Positions 57,416 to 64,000 of a stretch of 64,000 nucleotides of DNA are shown here, in pieces. The stretch's first letter is position 1. Each line of letters begins with the position of its first letter. The position numbers were made by a program, and so were the translations under genes. This stretch comes from Pseudomonas viridiflava (GTDB lineage Bacteria; Pseudomonadota; Gammaproteobacteria; Pseudomonadales; Pseudomonadaceae): positions 496,001 through 560,000 of the forward strand of contig NZ_UTIQ01000084.1 in the NCBI RefSeq assembly GCF_900582625.1, read 5' to 3'. The notes below the pieces were generated by a model. The model made no database searches. It was not told where the DNA came from and saw only the letters and a program-made list of their open reading frames with translations.

Positions 57416-59266
57416 ATGTGTGGCATCGTCGGCGCAGTGGCTGAACGCAACATCACCGCCATCCTGCTGGAAGGTCTGAAACGTCTGGAATACCGCGGCT
57501 ACGACAGCGCAGGGCTGGCCGTTTTCAGCAACGACAACGTGCTCGAACGCCGTCGCCGCGTCGGCAAGGTTGGCGAGCTGGAACAAGCGCTGACCGCCGA
57601 ACCGCTCGCCGGCCGCCTGGGCATCGCCCACACCCGCTGGGCCACCCATGGCGCGCCAAGCGAGCGCAACGCCCACCCGCATTTCTCCGGCAACGACCTG
57701 GCCGTGGTGCACAACGGCATCATTGAAAACCACGAAGTGCTGCGCAAACAGCTGCAGGCGCTCGGCTACGTGTTCACTTCCGATACCGACACCGAAGTGA
57801 TCGTCCATCTGCTCGACCACAAATTGAAAGCGCTGGGCGACCTCACCGTGGCACTCAAAGCCACCGTTAAAGACCTGCACGGCGCCTATGGCCTGGCCGT
57901 GATCAGCGCCAAGCAACCCGACCGTCTGCTTGCTGCCCGCAGCGGCAGCCCGCTGGTGATCGGCTTGGGCCTGGGGGAAAACTTCCTGGCGTCCGACCAA
58001 TTGGCACTGCGCCAGGTCACCGACCGTTTTATGTACCTGGAAGAAGGCGACATCGCTGAAATCCACCGCGACAGCGTGCACATCTGGAACGTCGCCGGCG
58101 AGCCCGTGGTGCGCGAAAGCGTGCAGTACCACGAAGGCGCCGAAGCGGCCGACAAAGGCGCTTACCGCCACTTCATGCTCAAGGAAATTCACGAACAACC
58201 GGTGGTGGTGCAACGCACCCTCGAAGGTCGTCTGGGCACCGATCACGTACTGGTCCAGGCGTTTGGCCCGCAAGCCGCCGAGTTGTTTGCCAAGGTTCAA
58301 AACGTACAGATTGTCGCCTGCGGCACCAGTTATCACGCCGGCATGGTTGCCCGTTACTGGCTAGAAGAGTTTGCCGGTATCCCGTGCCAGGTCGAAGTCG
58401 CCAGCGAATTCCGTTATCGCAAAGTGGTGGTGCAACCGGGCACCTTGTTTGTCAGCATCTCGCAGTCAGGCGAAACGGCCGACACCCTGGCCGCCCTGCG
58501 CAACGGCAAAGCCAAACCGGCAGACGCGGGCGGCTACCTGGCGAGCCTGGCCATCTGCAACGTCGGCATAAGCTCTTTGGTGCGCGAGTCCGATCTGACG
58601 CTGCTGACCCAGGCTGGCCCGGAAATCGGCGTCGCCTCCACCAAGGCGTTCACCACTCAGTTGGTTGCGCTGATGCTGCTGACGCTCTCCCTTGGCCAAG
58701 TTCGCCGCACCCTGGCGCCCGGTGTCGAAGCCAGCCTGGTGGACGACTTGCGCCGCTTGCCAACCCGCCTCGGTGAAGCCTTGGCCATGGACGCCACGGT
58801 GGAGAAAATCTCCGAACTTTTCGCCGAAAAACACCATGCCCTGTTCCTCGGCCGTGGCGCGCAATATCCAGTGGCGATGGAAGGTGCCTTGAAGCTCAAG
58901 GAGATTTCATACATCCACGCCGAGGCTTATCCGGCTGGTGAGCTCAAACACGGCCCGTTGGCGCTGGTCGACAGCGACATGCCAGTAGTGACCGTGGCGC
59001 CGAACAACGAGTTGCTGGAAAAGCTCAAATCGAACCTGCAGGAAGTGCGCGCCCGTGGCGGCGAGCTGATCGTATTCGCCGACGGCCAGGCCGGCATGAG
59101 CAATGGCGAAGGCACGCACGTGGTGAACATGCCGCACATTTGCGATGCGCTGGCGCCGATCCTCTACACCGTGCCGCTGCAACTGCTCTCGTACTACGTG
59201 GCGGTGCTGCGCGGCACCGACGTCGACCAGCCGCGCAACCTGGCAAAAAGCGTGACGGTGGAATAA
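57416..59266 (+). CDS. glmS: Glutamine--fructose-6-phosphate aminotransferase
   Basis: This 616-residue enzyme makes glucosamine-6-phosphate from fructose-6-phosphate and glutamine. The class II amidotransferase domain needs Cys right after the start Met (MCGIVGAV), which fixes the ATG at 57416; AAGGAG lies 6 bases before it and the earlier ATG at 57412 is out of frame. Two SIS domains follow ([62 protein letters not shown]). The C-terminus is LAKSVTVE, the conserved end recognised by Tn7 TnsD. Confidence 0.98.
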   Translation: MCGIVGAVAERNITAILLEGLKRLEYRGYDSAGLAVFSNDNVLERRRRVGKVGELEQALTAEPLAGRLGIAHTRWATHGAPSERNAHPHFSGNDLAVVHNGIIENHEVLRKQLQALGYVFTSDTDTEVIVHLLDHKLKALGDLTVALKATVKDLHGAYGLAVISAKQPDRLLAARSGSPLVIGLGLGENFLASDQLALRQVTDRFMYLEEGDIAEIHRDSVHIWNVAGEPVVRESVQYHEGAEAADKGAYRHFMLKEIHEQPVVVQRTLEGRLGTDHVLVQAFGPQAAELFAKVQNVQIVACGTSYHAGMVARYWLEEFAGIPCQVEVASEFRYRKVVVQPGTLFVSISQSGETADTLAALRNGKAKPADAGGYLASLAICNVGISSLVRESDLTLLTQAGPEIGVASTKAFTTQLVALMLLTLSLGQVRRTLAPGVEASLVDDLRRLPTRLGEALAMDATVEKISELFAEKHHALFLGRGAQYPVAMEGALKLKEISYIHAEAYPAGELKHGPLALVDSDMPVVTVAPNNELLEKLKSNLQEVRARGGELIVFADGQAGMSNGEGTHVVNMPHICDALAPILYTVPLQLLSYYVAVLRGTDVDQPRNLAKSVTVE

Positions 59267-59293
59267 CCGAAAGCGGCTGTGGATAACACTTAT
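59230..59293 (+). other. attTn7 region (empty)
   Basis: The final glmS codons (CCGCGCAACCTGGCAAAAAG and onward to the stop) match the conserved Tn7 target-recognition stretch. Tn7 usually inserts about 25 bases after the stop, which here is near 59291. No transposon end is present. Confidence 0.75.
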
Positions 59294-59305
59294 CCACAGC
59301 CGCTT
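59271..59305. other. Perfect palindrome with two head-to-head DnaA boxes
   Basis: AAGCGGCTGTGGATAA, a 2-base centre (CA/CT), and TTATCCACAGCCGCTT form a 16-bp stem. The exact DnaA boxes are 59279-59287 (-) and 59290-59298 (+). It could be the glmS terminator hairpin, although CGTCCC follows instead of a T run. Confidence 0.85.
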
Positions 59306-59427
59306 CGTCCCGCACAACGAACTATTCGTCCCGCTTCGCCTCTGAAACCTGCGGTTAACTATTACAACTCATCCTGTAATAGCCGCCCGCCATACTCGGC
59401 GGCACTTCAGCTAGAGCGGAGCGTGAA

Positions 59428-60333
59428 ATGAAAGGCCTGTTTGCTTCCCGAGCGGTGCGAGGCTGTTTAGCCCTTGCACTGGTCAGCACTGCGGCAATGG
59501 CCCAGCACAACCGTTACTTCGAGCGTGTCTGGTTTCAGCTTGAACAAGCGGAAAATCCCGCCAGCGCGCAACGGCTGCCGGGTTATTACGTCGACATCGA
59601 AGGTCGCACCATTGGCAGCGAAACCAATGTGTCGGCGCTGTCGTACGACCCCGAGCGCAACACCCTGGTCAGCGTCACCAACCAACGGCCGCACTTCCTT
59701 GAACTGTCGCTGGAAGGCGACGTGCTGCGGCGCATTCCCCTCGAAGGTTTCAAAGACCCGGAAGCCATCGAGTACATCCGCCCCGGCGTGTACGTGATCG
59801 TCGAGGAACGCCGACGCCGGCTCACCGAAGTGCATGTGAACGCCGACACCACGGTTATCAATATCGACGATCCCATTAACGCCCACCAGCTCGACCTCAG
59901 CAGCGTCGGCGAAGAAAACAAAGGCTTCGAGGGCCTGGCATACGACTCGGCCAACCAGCGCCTGTTCATCGCCAAAGAACGCGACCCCATGCGAATCTTT
60001 GAGATCAGCGGCTTTATGCGGCACGGCCCCGGTCCGCTGCGCCTGCAAGTGCGCACCGACCCCGAGCGCGACAAGCGGCTGTTTCTCACCGACCTGTCCA
60101 GCCTCTATTACGACGTGGGTAGCCAACACCTGTGGGCGCTCTCGGACGAATCAAAAATGGTCGTCGAGCTGGATCAGAAAGGCGAGCCGCTCAGCAGCCT
60201 CAACCTGCGCGCCGGCAATCAGGGCCTGAAAGCCGACATTCCGCAAGCCGAAGGCATGGCCATGGGCAGCAACGGCGATCTGTTTCTGGTCAGCGAGCCG
60301 AACCTGTTTTATCGGTTCAAGAAGAGCGAGTAG
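59428..60333 (+). CDS. SdiA-regulated-domain (YjiK-like) exported protein
   Basis: This 301-residue protein has a signal peptide (GCLALALVSTAAMA-QHNRY, cleavage about residue 25). The rest looks like a beta-propeller of the SdiA-regulated/YjiK family. ETNVSALSYDPERNTLVSVTN, DPEAIEYI, GFEGLAYDSANQRLFIAKERDP and AEGMAMGSNGDLFLVSEPNLFYRF mark successive blades. The activity of the family is not established. Its 3' end overlaps convergent cobJ by 17 bases. Confidence 0.85.
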   Translation: MKGLFASRAVRGCLALALVSTAAMAQHNRYFERVWFQLEQAENPASAQRLPGYYVDIEGRTIGSETNVSALSYDPERNTLVSVTNQRPHFLELSLEGDVLRRIPLEGFKDPEAIEYIRPGVYVIVEERRRRLTEVHVNADTTVINIDDPINAHQLDLSSVGEENKGFEGLAYDSANQRLFIAKERDPMRIFEISGFMRHGPGPLRLQVRTDPERDKRLFLTDLSSLYYDVGSQHLWALSDESKMVVELDQKGEPLSSLNLRAGNQGLKADIPQAEGMAMGSNGDLFLVSEPNLFYRFKKSE

Positions 60334-61972
60334 CCGGATACGACCGCGGCGTATACACCCAATCCACCGTGCTATCTGCCCTGGCGAAGCGGCGGGTGGT
60401 GCTCGAGCCGATGATGACCATGGTGCGCATGTCGACCATTTCCGGGGTCAGCTCGCCGAGTGTGGTCACGCTCAGCGCTTCGGCAGGGCGGCCGATGTCG
60501 CGGCCGAGCACCACCACCGTTTCGGGGCTGCGTTGTTCGCGCACCACATCCAGCGCACGGCCCAACTGCCACGGGCGGGCGCGGGAAATCGGGTTGTAGA
60601 AGGCCAGCGCCAGGTCGGCGAGGGTGGCGTGTTTCAGCCGTAGCTCGATCACGTGCCACGGCTTGAGGTTGTCTGAAAGCGAGATCATGCAGAAGTCGTG
60701 ACCCAGCGGCGCGCCGGCTTTGGCGGCGGTGGCCAGCGAGGCGGACACGCCGGGCAGCACCTGCAATTCAACGGCATACCACTGCGAATCGCTGCTGGCT
60801 TCCAGCGCTTCCAGTACGGCGGCGGCCATGGCGAACACGCCCGGGTCGCCAGACGACACCACCACCACCCGCCGCCCGCTCGCTGCCAAGTCGAAAGCAT
60901 GGCGGGAGCGCGCGAGTTCTTCGCGGTTGTCGCTGTTGTGCAGCATCTGGTCCGGACGGAACGGGCCGGCCATGGTCACGTAGGTTTCGTAGCCGAGCAC
61001 GTCTTCGGCTTCTTCCAGGGCACGCTTAACGGCCGGCGCGGTGAAGGCGGCATCGCCGGGACCGAGGCCCACGACGGTCAGCCGGCCACGGGGTTGGCCG
61101 AGGCTGTGGATAACCACGGGTTGCTCGGCGATCGCCAGCGTCAGGCCTTCGCTTTCCAGCAGACGGTGCGCGTCGCTCAAGGTCAGTTCGTCACTGAACC
61201 GCAGTGGCACACCGAGCTGTTCGGCGGTGGCGTGCAGGGCGCCGTCGGTCATTCGTTCGCGGGTGCACAGCAGGCAGGCGAGGGCATGGGCGCTGATGCC
61301 GGCTGCGCTCAGGCTGTGTTCGATGGCTTGCACATCGGCTGGCGGGTTGAGCGCCACTACGCTGCGCGGATGGATCAGCAATTCGTCGTCGCTGCTGATG
61401 GCATCGGTGCTGATGCGAATGCGCAGCTGGGCGTCGTCGGCCAGCGGCAGGCGGGCCTGTTCCAGCCAGGGCGCCGCGCCGTCGATGCGCACGTTTTCAC
61501 CGGCCAGCAATGACGAAACAAAGCGTTTGCCCTGCTCGATATCGCCGAGCACATAGCCGCTCGGTGGGTTGAGCACGCAGGTGTCGAAGCGCAGCTCGCC
61601 GCTGGTGGTAATGGCCGGCGCCACGGCCAGCTCGGCGGCAATCTCGCGAGCCAGCGTGTTCACGCCAGCGAGGCCGCCCAGCAGCGGAACCACGGCGCTG
61701 CCGTCTTCGGCGACGGCGAGCACAGGCGGTTCGGCGCCTTTGGTTTGCAGCAGTGGCGCCAGGCAGCGGATGACGATGCCGGCGGCGCACAGGGCGATGA
61801 TCGGGCGGTTGCTTTGGTACAGCTCACGGAGCGTGTTGCCGAAATCGCTGTAGCCGATATCGGCGCTTACGCGCTCGTTCAGGCCGTATACCTGCGCGCC
61901 GGGATACAGCGTTTGAATGCGCCGCGCGGTGGTCAGGGCGCCGGTGCCGAGGATGATGATGGCGGGGGACAT
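60317..61972 (-). CDS. cobJ: Precorrin-3B C17-methyltransferase fused to a CbiG-like N-terminus
   Basis: This 551-residue fusion acts in aerobic cobalamin synthesis. Residues from about 315 form a tetrapyrrole methylase: LTVVGLGPGDAAFTAPAVKRAL, VVVVSSGDPGVFAMAAAVLEAL, LQVLPGVSASLATAAKAGAPLGHDF and LAFYNPISRARPWQLG. The first 310 residues are CbiG-like: IALCAAGIVIRCLAPLL and VVPLLGGLAGVNTLAREIA match its N-terminal part, and ALACLLCTRERMTDGAL its CobE-like C-terminal part. ATG at 61972 (MSPAIIILGTG) was chosen; the upstream frame enters a repeat. It is the last gene of the cobG-H-I-J run. Confidence 0.93.
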   Translation of the reverse strand: MSPAIIILGTGALTTARRIQTLYPGAQVYGLNERVSADIGYSDFGNTLRELYQSNRPIIALCAAGIVIRCLAPLLQTKGAEPPVLAVAEDGSAVVPLLGGLAGVNTLAREIAAELAVAPAITTSGELRFDTCVLNPPSGYVLGDIEQGKRFVSSLLAGENVRIDGAAPWLEQARLPLADDAQLRIRISTDAISSDDELLIHPRSVVALNPPADVQAIEHSLSAAGISAHALACLLCTRERMTDGALHATAEQLGVPLRFSDELTLSDAHRLLESEGLTLAIAEQPVVIHSLGQPRGRLTVVGLGPGDAAFTAPAVKRALEEAEDVLGYETYVTMAGPFRPDQMLHNSDNREELARSRHAFDLAASGRRVVVVSSGDPGVFAMAAAVLEALEASSDSQWYAVELQVLPGVSASLATAAKAGAPLGHDFCMISLSDNLKPWHVIELRLKHATLADLALAFYNPISRARPWQLGRALDVVREQRSPETVVVLGRDIGRPAEALSVTTLGELTPEMVDMRTMVIIGSSTTRRFARADSTVDWVYTPRSYPATRSS

Positions 61973-62012
61973 TGGGGCTCCGGTGGTCGGCGGGCGGGTG
62001 GCGTTTGTGCGG

Positions 62013-62142
62013 CCCCCTCTCCCTAACTCTCTCCCCGAGGGGCGAGGGGACTGAATTGTGGTGGGTCTGCGAATACGGTTCCAAACCAATCACCGATTAG
62101 CTCCCCTCGCCCGCTGGCGGGAGAGGGGCTGGGGGAGAGGGC
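62013..62142. repeat. Large inverted repeat of CCCTCTCCC/GGGAGAGGG type
   Basis: CCCCTCTCCCTAACTCTCTC with GAGGGGCGAGGGGA at the left faces CTCCCCTCGCCCGCTGGCGG with GAGAGGGGCTGGGGGAGAGG at the right, separated by about 50 bases. It fills the 188-base gap between cobI and cobJ, otherwise a tightly packed operon, and looks like an inserted palindromic element. I see no gene in the gap. Confidence 0.8.
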
Positions 62143-62160
62143 GGCGGCGAAACGCTTACC

Positions 62161-62907
62161 TCACGCCTGCCACTTTTCTCCCGGCACGATAATCAACGAA
62201 AAATACGGCGAGGCCATCGGCTCCACTTCATCGAGCGGCACAATCCGTTGGTTCTCCATGGTCGCGCGCTCCACGTATTTCGCCCGGCCAGCCAGGCCCA
62301 GTTCTTCGAGCACGCCACGCACTTTGTCGAAGTTGCGCCCCAGCTTCATCACCACGGCGGCATCGGTGGCGGCCAGGCGTTGTTTCAGCTCGTCGGCCGG
62401 CAACACGCCGCTCAGTACTGCCAAACTCTGGTTGCGATACACCAGCGGAATGCCCAGCACCGAGGCGCCGCCCAGCATGGAGCACACGCCCGGCACCACT
62501 TCAGCGGGGTAGCGGCTGGCGAGGCGGTCGTGCAGGTACATGTAGGAACCGTAGAAGAACGGGTCACCTTCACAAATCACCGCCACGTCGCGGCCGGCTT
62601 CCAGGTGCTCGGCAATCTGCTCGGCGCAGGTGTCGTAGAAGTCGCTGATGATGTTCTCGTAGCTCAGCGGCGGGGCGAGCTTTTCGGTGGTCACCGGATA
62701 CACCATCGGCAGGCGCTGCTGCGCCTCGGTCAGGTGCCCGGCAATGATGCCGAACGCGTTGCCATGCTGGCCGGCGGCGACCTTGGCCTTGGCCACGAAG
62801 TAGCCAATCACCGGCGCGGCTTGTAACAAGCGCAAGGCTTTGAGGGTGATCAGTTCCGGATCACCCGGCCCAACGCCAATGCCCAGCAGGCGACCTTTTG
62901 CGAGCAT
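62161..62907 (-). CDS. cobI: Precorrin-2 C20-methyltransferase
   Basis: This 248-residue tetrapyrrole methylase adds the C20 methyl group in cobalamin synthesis. It begins [22 protein letters not shown], the SAM-binding signature. [22 protein letters not shown] and [19 protein letters not shown] follow, then [22 protein letters not shown] at 62907 overlaps the cobH stop by one base (TGATG); a long upstream reading in the same frame is an antisense-free shadow of cobH and is not used. Confidence 0.95.
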   Translation of the reverse strand: MLAKGRLLGIGVGPGDPELITLKALRLLQAAPVIGYFVAKAKVAAGQHGNAFGIIAGHLTEAQQRLPMVYPVTTEKLAPPLSYENIISDFYDTCAEQIAEHLEAGRDVAVICEGDPFFYGSYMYLHDRLASRYPAEVVPGVCSMLGGASVLGIPLVYRNQSLAVLSGVLPADELKQRLAATDAAVVMKLGRNFDKVRGVLEELGLAGRAKYVERATMENQRIVPLDEVEPMASPYFSLIIVPGEKWQA

Positions 62908-63533
62908 CACTCTACCTCCGTGGCCAGGGCGTTGACGGCGGCGGCGGCCATGGCGCTGCCACCGCGGCGGCCTCGCACAATCACGTACGGCACGCCACGG
63001 CTGTCGGCGGCGAGCAGGTCTTTCGATTCTGCGGCACCGACGAACCCGACCGGAAAGCCGAGAATCAGCGCGGGCTTCGGCGCGCCGGCATCGAGCATTT
63101 CCAGCAGATAGAACAGCGCGGTCGGGGCGTTGCCGATCACCACCACGGCGCCTTCCATATGCGCGCGCCAATGTTCCAGGGCCACGGCCGAGCGGGTGTT
63201 GCCGAGCTCGCGGGCGAGGTCATGCACGCCTTCGTTATTCAGCGTGCAGATCACCTGATTATTAGCCGGCAGGCGAGTGCGCGTTACGCCTTCAGAAACC
63301 ATGCGCGCGTCGCACAGAATCGGCGCGCCAGCAGCCAAGGCGTTGCGCCCGGCAGTGCCAGCGCCTGGCGAGAAGCGCAGGTCTTGCACCACATCGACCA
63401 TGCCGCAGGCGTGAATCACGCGCACGGCGAGTTTTTCCAGGTCGGCTGGAATGCCGCTCAGGTCGGCTTCGGCACGGATGATGGAAAACGAGTGGCGGTA
63501 AATTTCCTGGCCATCGCGGATGTACTCAAGCAT
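62907..63533 (-). CDS. cobH: Precorrin-8X methylmutase
   Basis: This 208-residue enzyme moves the C11 methyl group to C12, giving hydrogenobyrinic acid. The catalytic histidine is in [11 protein letters not shown]. Other family blocks are [34 protein letters not shown] and [22 protein letters not shown] at 63533 ([12 protein letters not shown]) is preceded by an in-frame TTG that is less likely. It is joined to cobG and cobI by one-base overlaps, so the three are translationally coupled. Confidence 0.96.
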   Translation of the reverse strand: MLEYIRDGQEIYRHSFSIIRAEADLSGIPADLEKLAVRVIHACGMVDVVQDLRFSPGAGTAGRNALAAGAPILCDARMVSEGVTRTRLPANNQVICTLNNEGVHDLARELGNTRSAVALEHWRAHMEGAVVVIGNAPTALFYLLEMLDAGAPKPALILGFPVGFVGAAESKDLLAADSRGVPYVIVRGRRGGSAMAAAAVNALATEVE

Positions 63534-64000
63534 CAAAGGGCTTCCATGGGGTCGGGCAGCGCGGCCAGTGTGTCGGCGGCTTCAAGAATAGTCAGATGAC
63601 GGGCCAGCACGCGGCCGAAACCGCTGAGGTGAGTGTCCCGTTGGTAAAGGTCGTAACGGCCAGGCGCGACGGCCAGCAAGGTGTGCGGCGCGGTGTGAGC
63701 GGCGGCGCATGAGCGGCTGCATGCGCTGAGGTGCACCTGCTCGATGGCAATGTGGCGCTGGGCGAGGGCGCTGGCCAGCAGCAGGGCGTCACCTTTGCTG
63801 TCGGCCAGGCCTTTGCTGCAATCGGTAGAGCCGCTGCAGGCCACTAAGCGCGCCAACGGGGCGGCGCTGTCGGTGAGTAAACCCAGCGCGTTCAACTGCT
63901 GGGCCAGGCCTCGCGCCTCGTTGTGCGGCACATCGCGCAGCAGCAGGCTTTGCCAGGGCGTGAGGTAAACAGAATCGCTGGCCAGCGTGGCGACGGCGGC
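63533..64000 (-). CDS. cobG: Precorrin-3B synthase, C-terminal part (cut by window end)
   Basis: The frame continues to the right edge, so only the last 155 residues are visible. They contain VYLTPWQSLLLRDV, as in nitrite/sulfite-reductase-like proteins. They also hold four cysteines for the [4Fe-4S] cluster: CSGSTDCSKG then ACSRSCAAAH. CobG is the oxygen-dependent step that makes precorrin-3B, so the locus is of the aerobic cobalamin type. The enzyme head lies outside the window. It is the upstream gene of the cobH-cobI-cobJ run. Confidence 0.9.
   Translation of the reverse strand, partial: AAVATLASDSVYLTPWQSLLLRDVPHNEARGLAQQLNALGLLTDSAAPLARLVACSGSTDCSKGLADSKGDALLLASALAQRHIAIEQVHLSACSRSCAAAHTAPHTLLAVAPGRYDLYQRDTHLSGFGRVLARHLTILEAADTLAALPDPMEAL

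Noticed and set aside
59267..59427. Tn7-like insertion after glmS
   Set aside because: The expected target sequence is intact, but no Tn7 end repeats or tns genes follow; the next gene is a chromosomal exported protein.

Overview
The window is about 64 kb of a high-GC gammaproteobacterial chromosome centred on the replication origin. It is almost certainly a Pseudomonas. The gene order dnaA-dnaN-recF-gyrB on one side and rpmH-rnpA-yidD-yidC-mnmE / mnmG-rsmG-parA-parB-atpIBEFHAGDC-glmU-glmR-glmS on the other is the Pseudomonas arrangement, and the protein sequences fit. REP elements of the GTAGGAGC(G/C)AGCTTGCT type and a choline-sulfatase locus suggest the fluorescens lineage more than P. aeruginosa, but the species cannot be fixed by eye.

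Left arm (1-38.3 kb). It opens with a truncated EEP-family nuclease/phosphatase overlapping a GGDEF diguanylate cyclase. Facing them is a translationally coupled pair of poorly characterised genes, a DUF2868 membrane protein and a DUF3482 GTPase. Then come folA, a YitT-family membrane protein, pbpG, and a choline-O-sulfate module: a LysR regulator divergent from betC and an orphan choline-type binding protein. A SulP anion transporter follows, then aroE-hemF, qor, and tsaC-dprA-LysM protein. Next are def, fmt-rsmB, trkA and a small TPR protein, followed by PilZ, lipid A acyltransferase and tag, then glyQ-glyS-gmhB-plsC, an alkaline phosphatase, and gyrB-recF-dnaN-dnaA.

Origin (38.35-38.88 kb). 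The dnaA-rpmH gap holds four exact DnaA boxes, two weaker ones and an AT-rich unwinding-type stretch. A second origin-like region (42.9-43.4 kb) lies between mnmE and mnmG. Two parS palindromes sit inside recF, and parAB lie 7 kb right of oriC, so replication start and segregation functions are concentrated here.

Right arm (38.9-64 kb). It holds rpmH/rnpA/yidD/yidC (ribosome, RNase P, membrane insertion), mnmE/mnmG (tRNA wobble uridine modification), rsmG, parAB and the complete nine-gene ATP synthase operon with a well-formed sigma-70 promoter. Then come the glmU/glmR/glmS amino-sugar genes with an empty attTn7 region, a SdiA-regulated-type exported protein, and the aerobic cobalamin genes cobG(partial)-cobH-cobI-cobJ on the minus strand.

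Most of the window is conserved core genome. No prophage, transposase, CRISPR array, rRNA or tRNA was seen. The points most worth following are exact DnaA boxes scattered far from oriC, including a perfect head-to-head pair in the hairpin just after glmS at the expected Tn7 insertion point, a substituted P-loop in ParA, the DUF3482/DUF2868 pair, the orphan binding protein beside betC, and a REP element that supplies the stop codon of tag.
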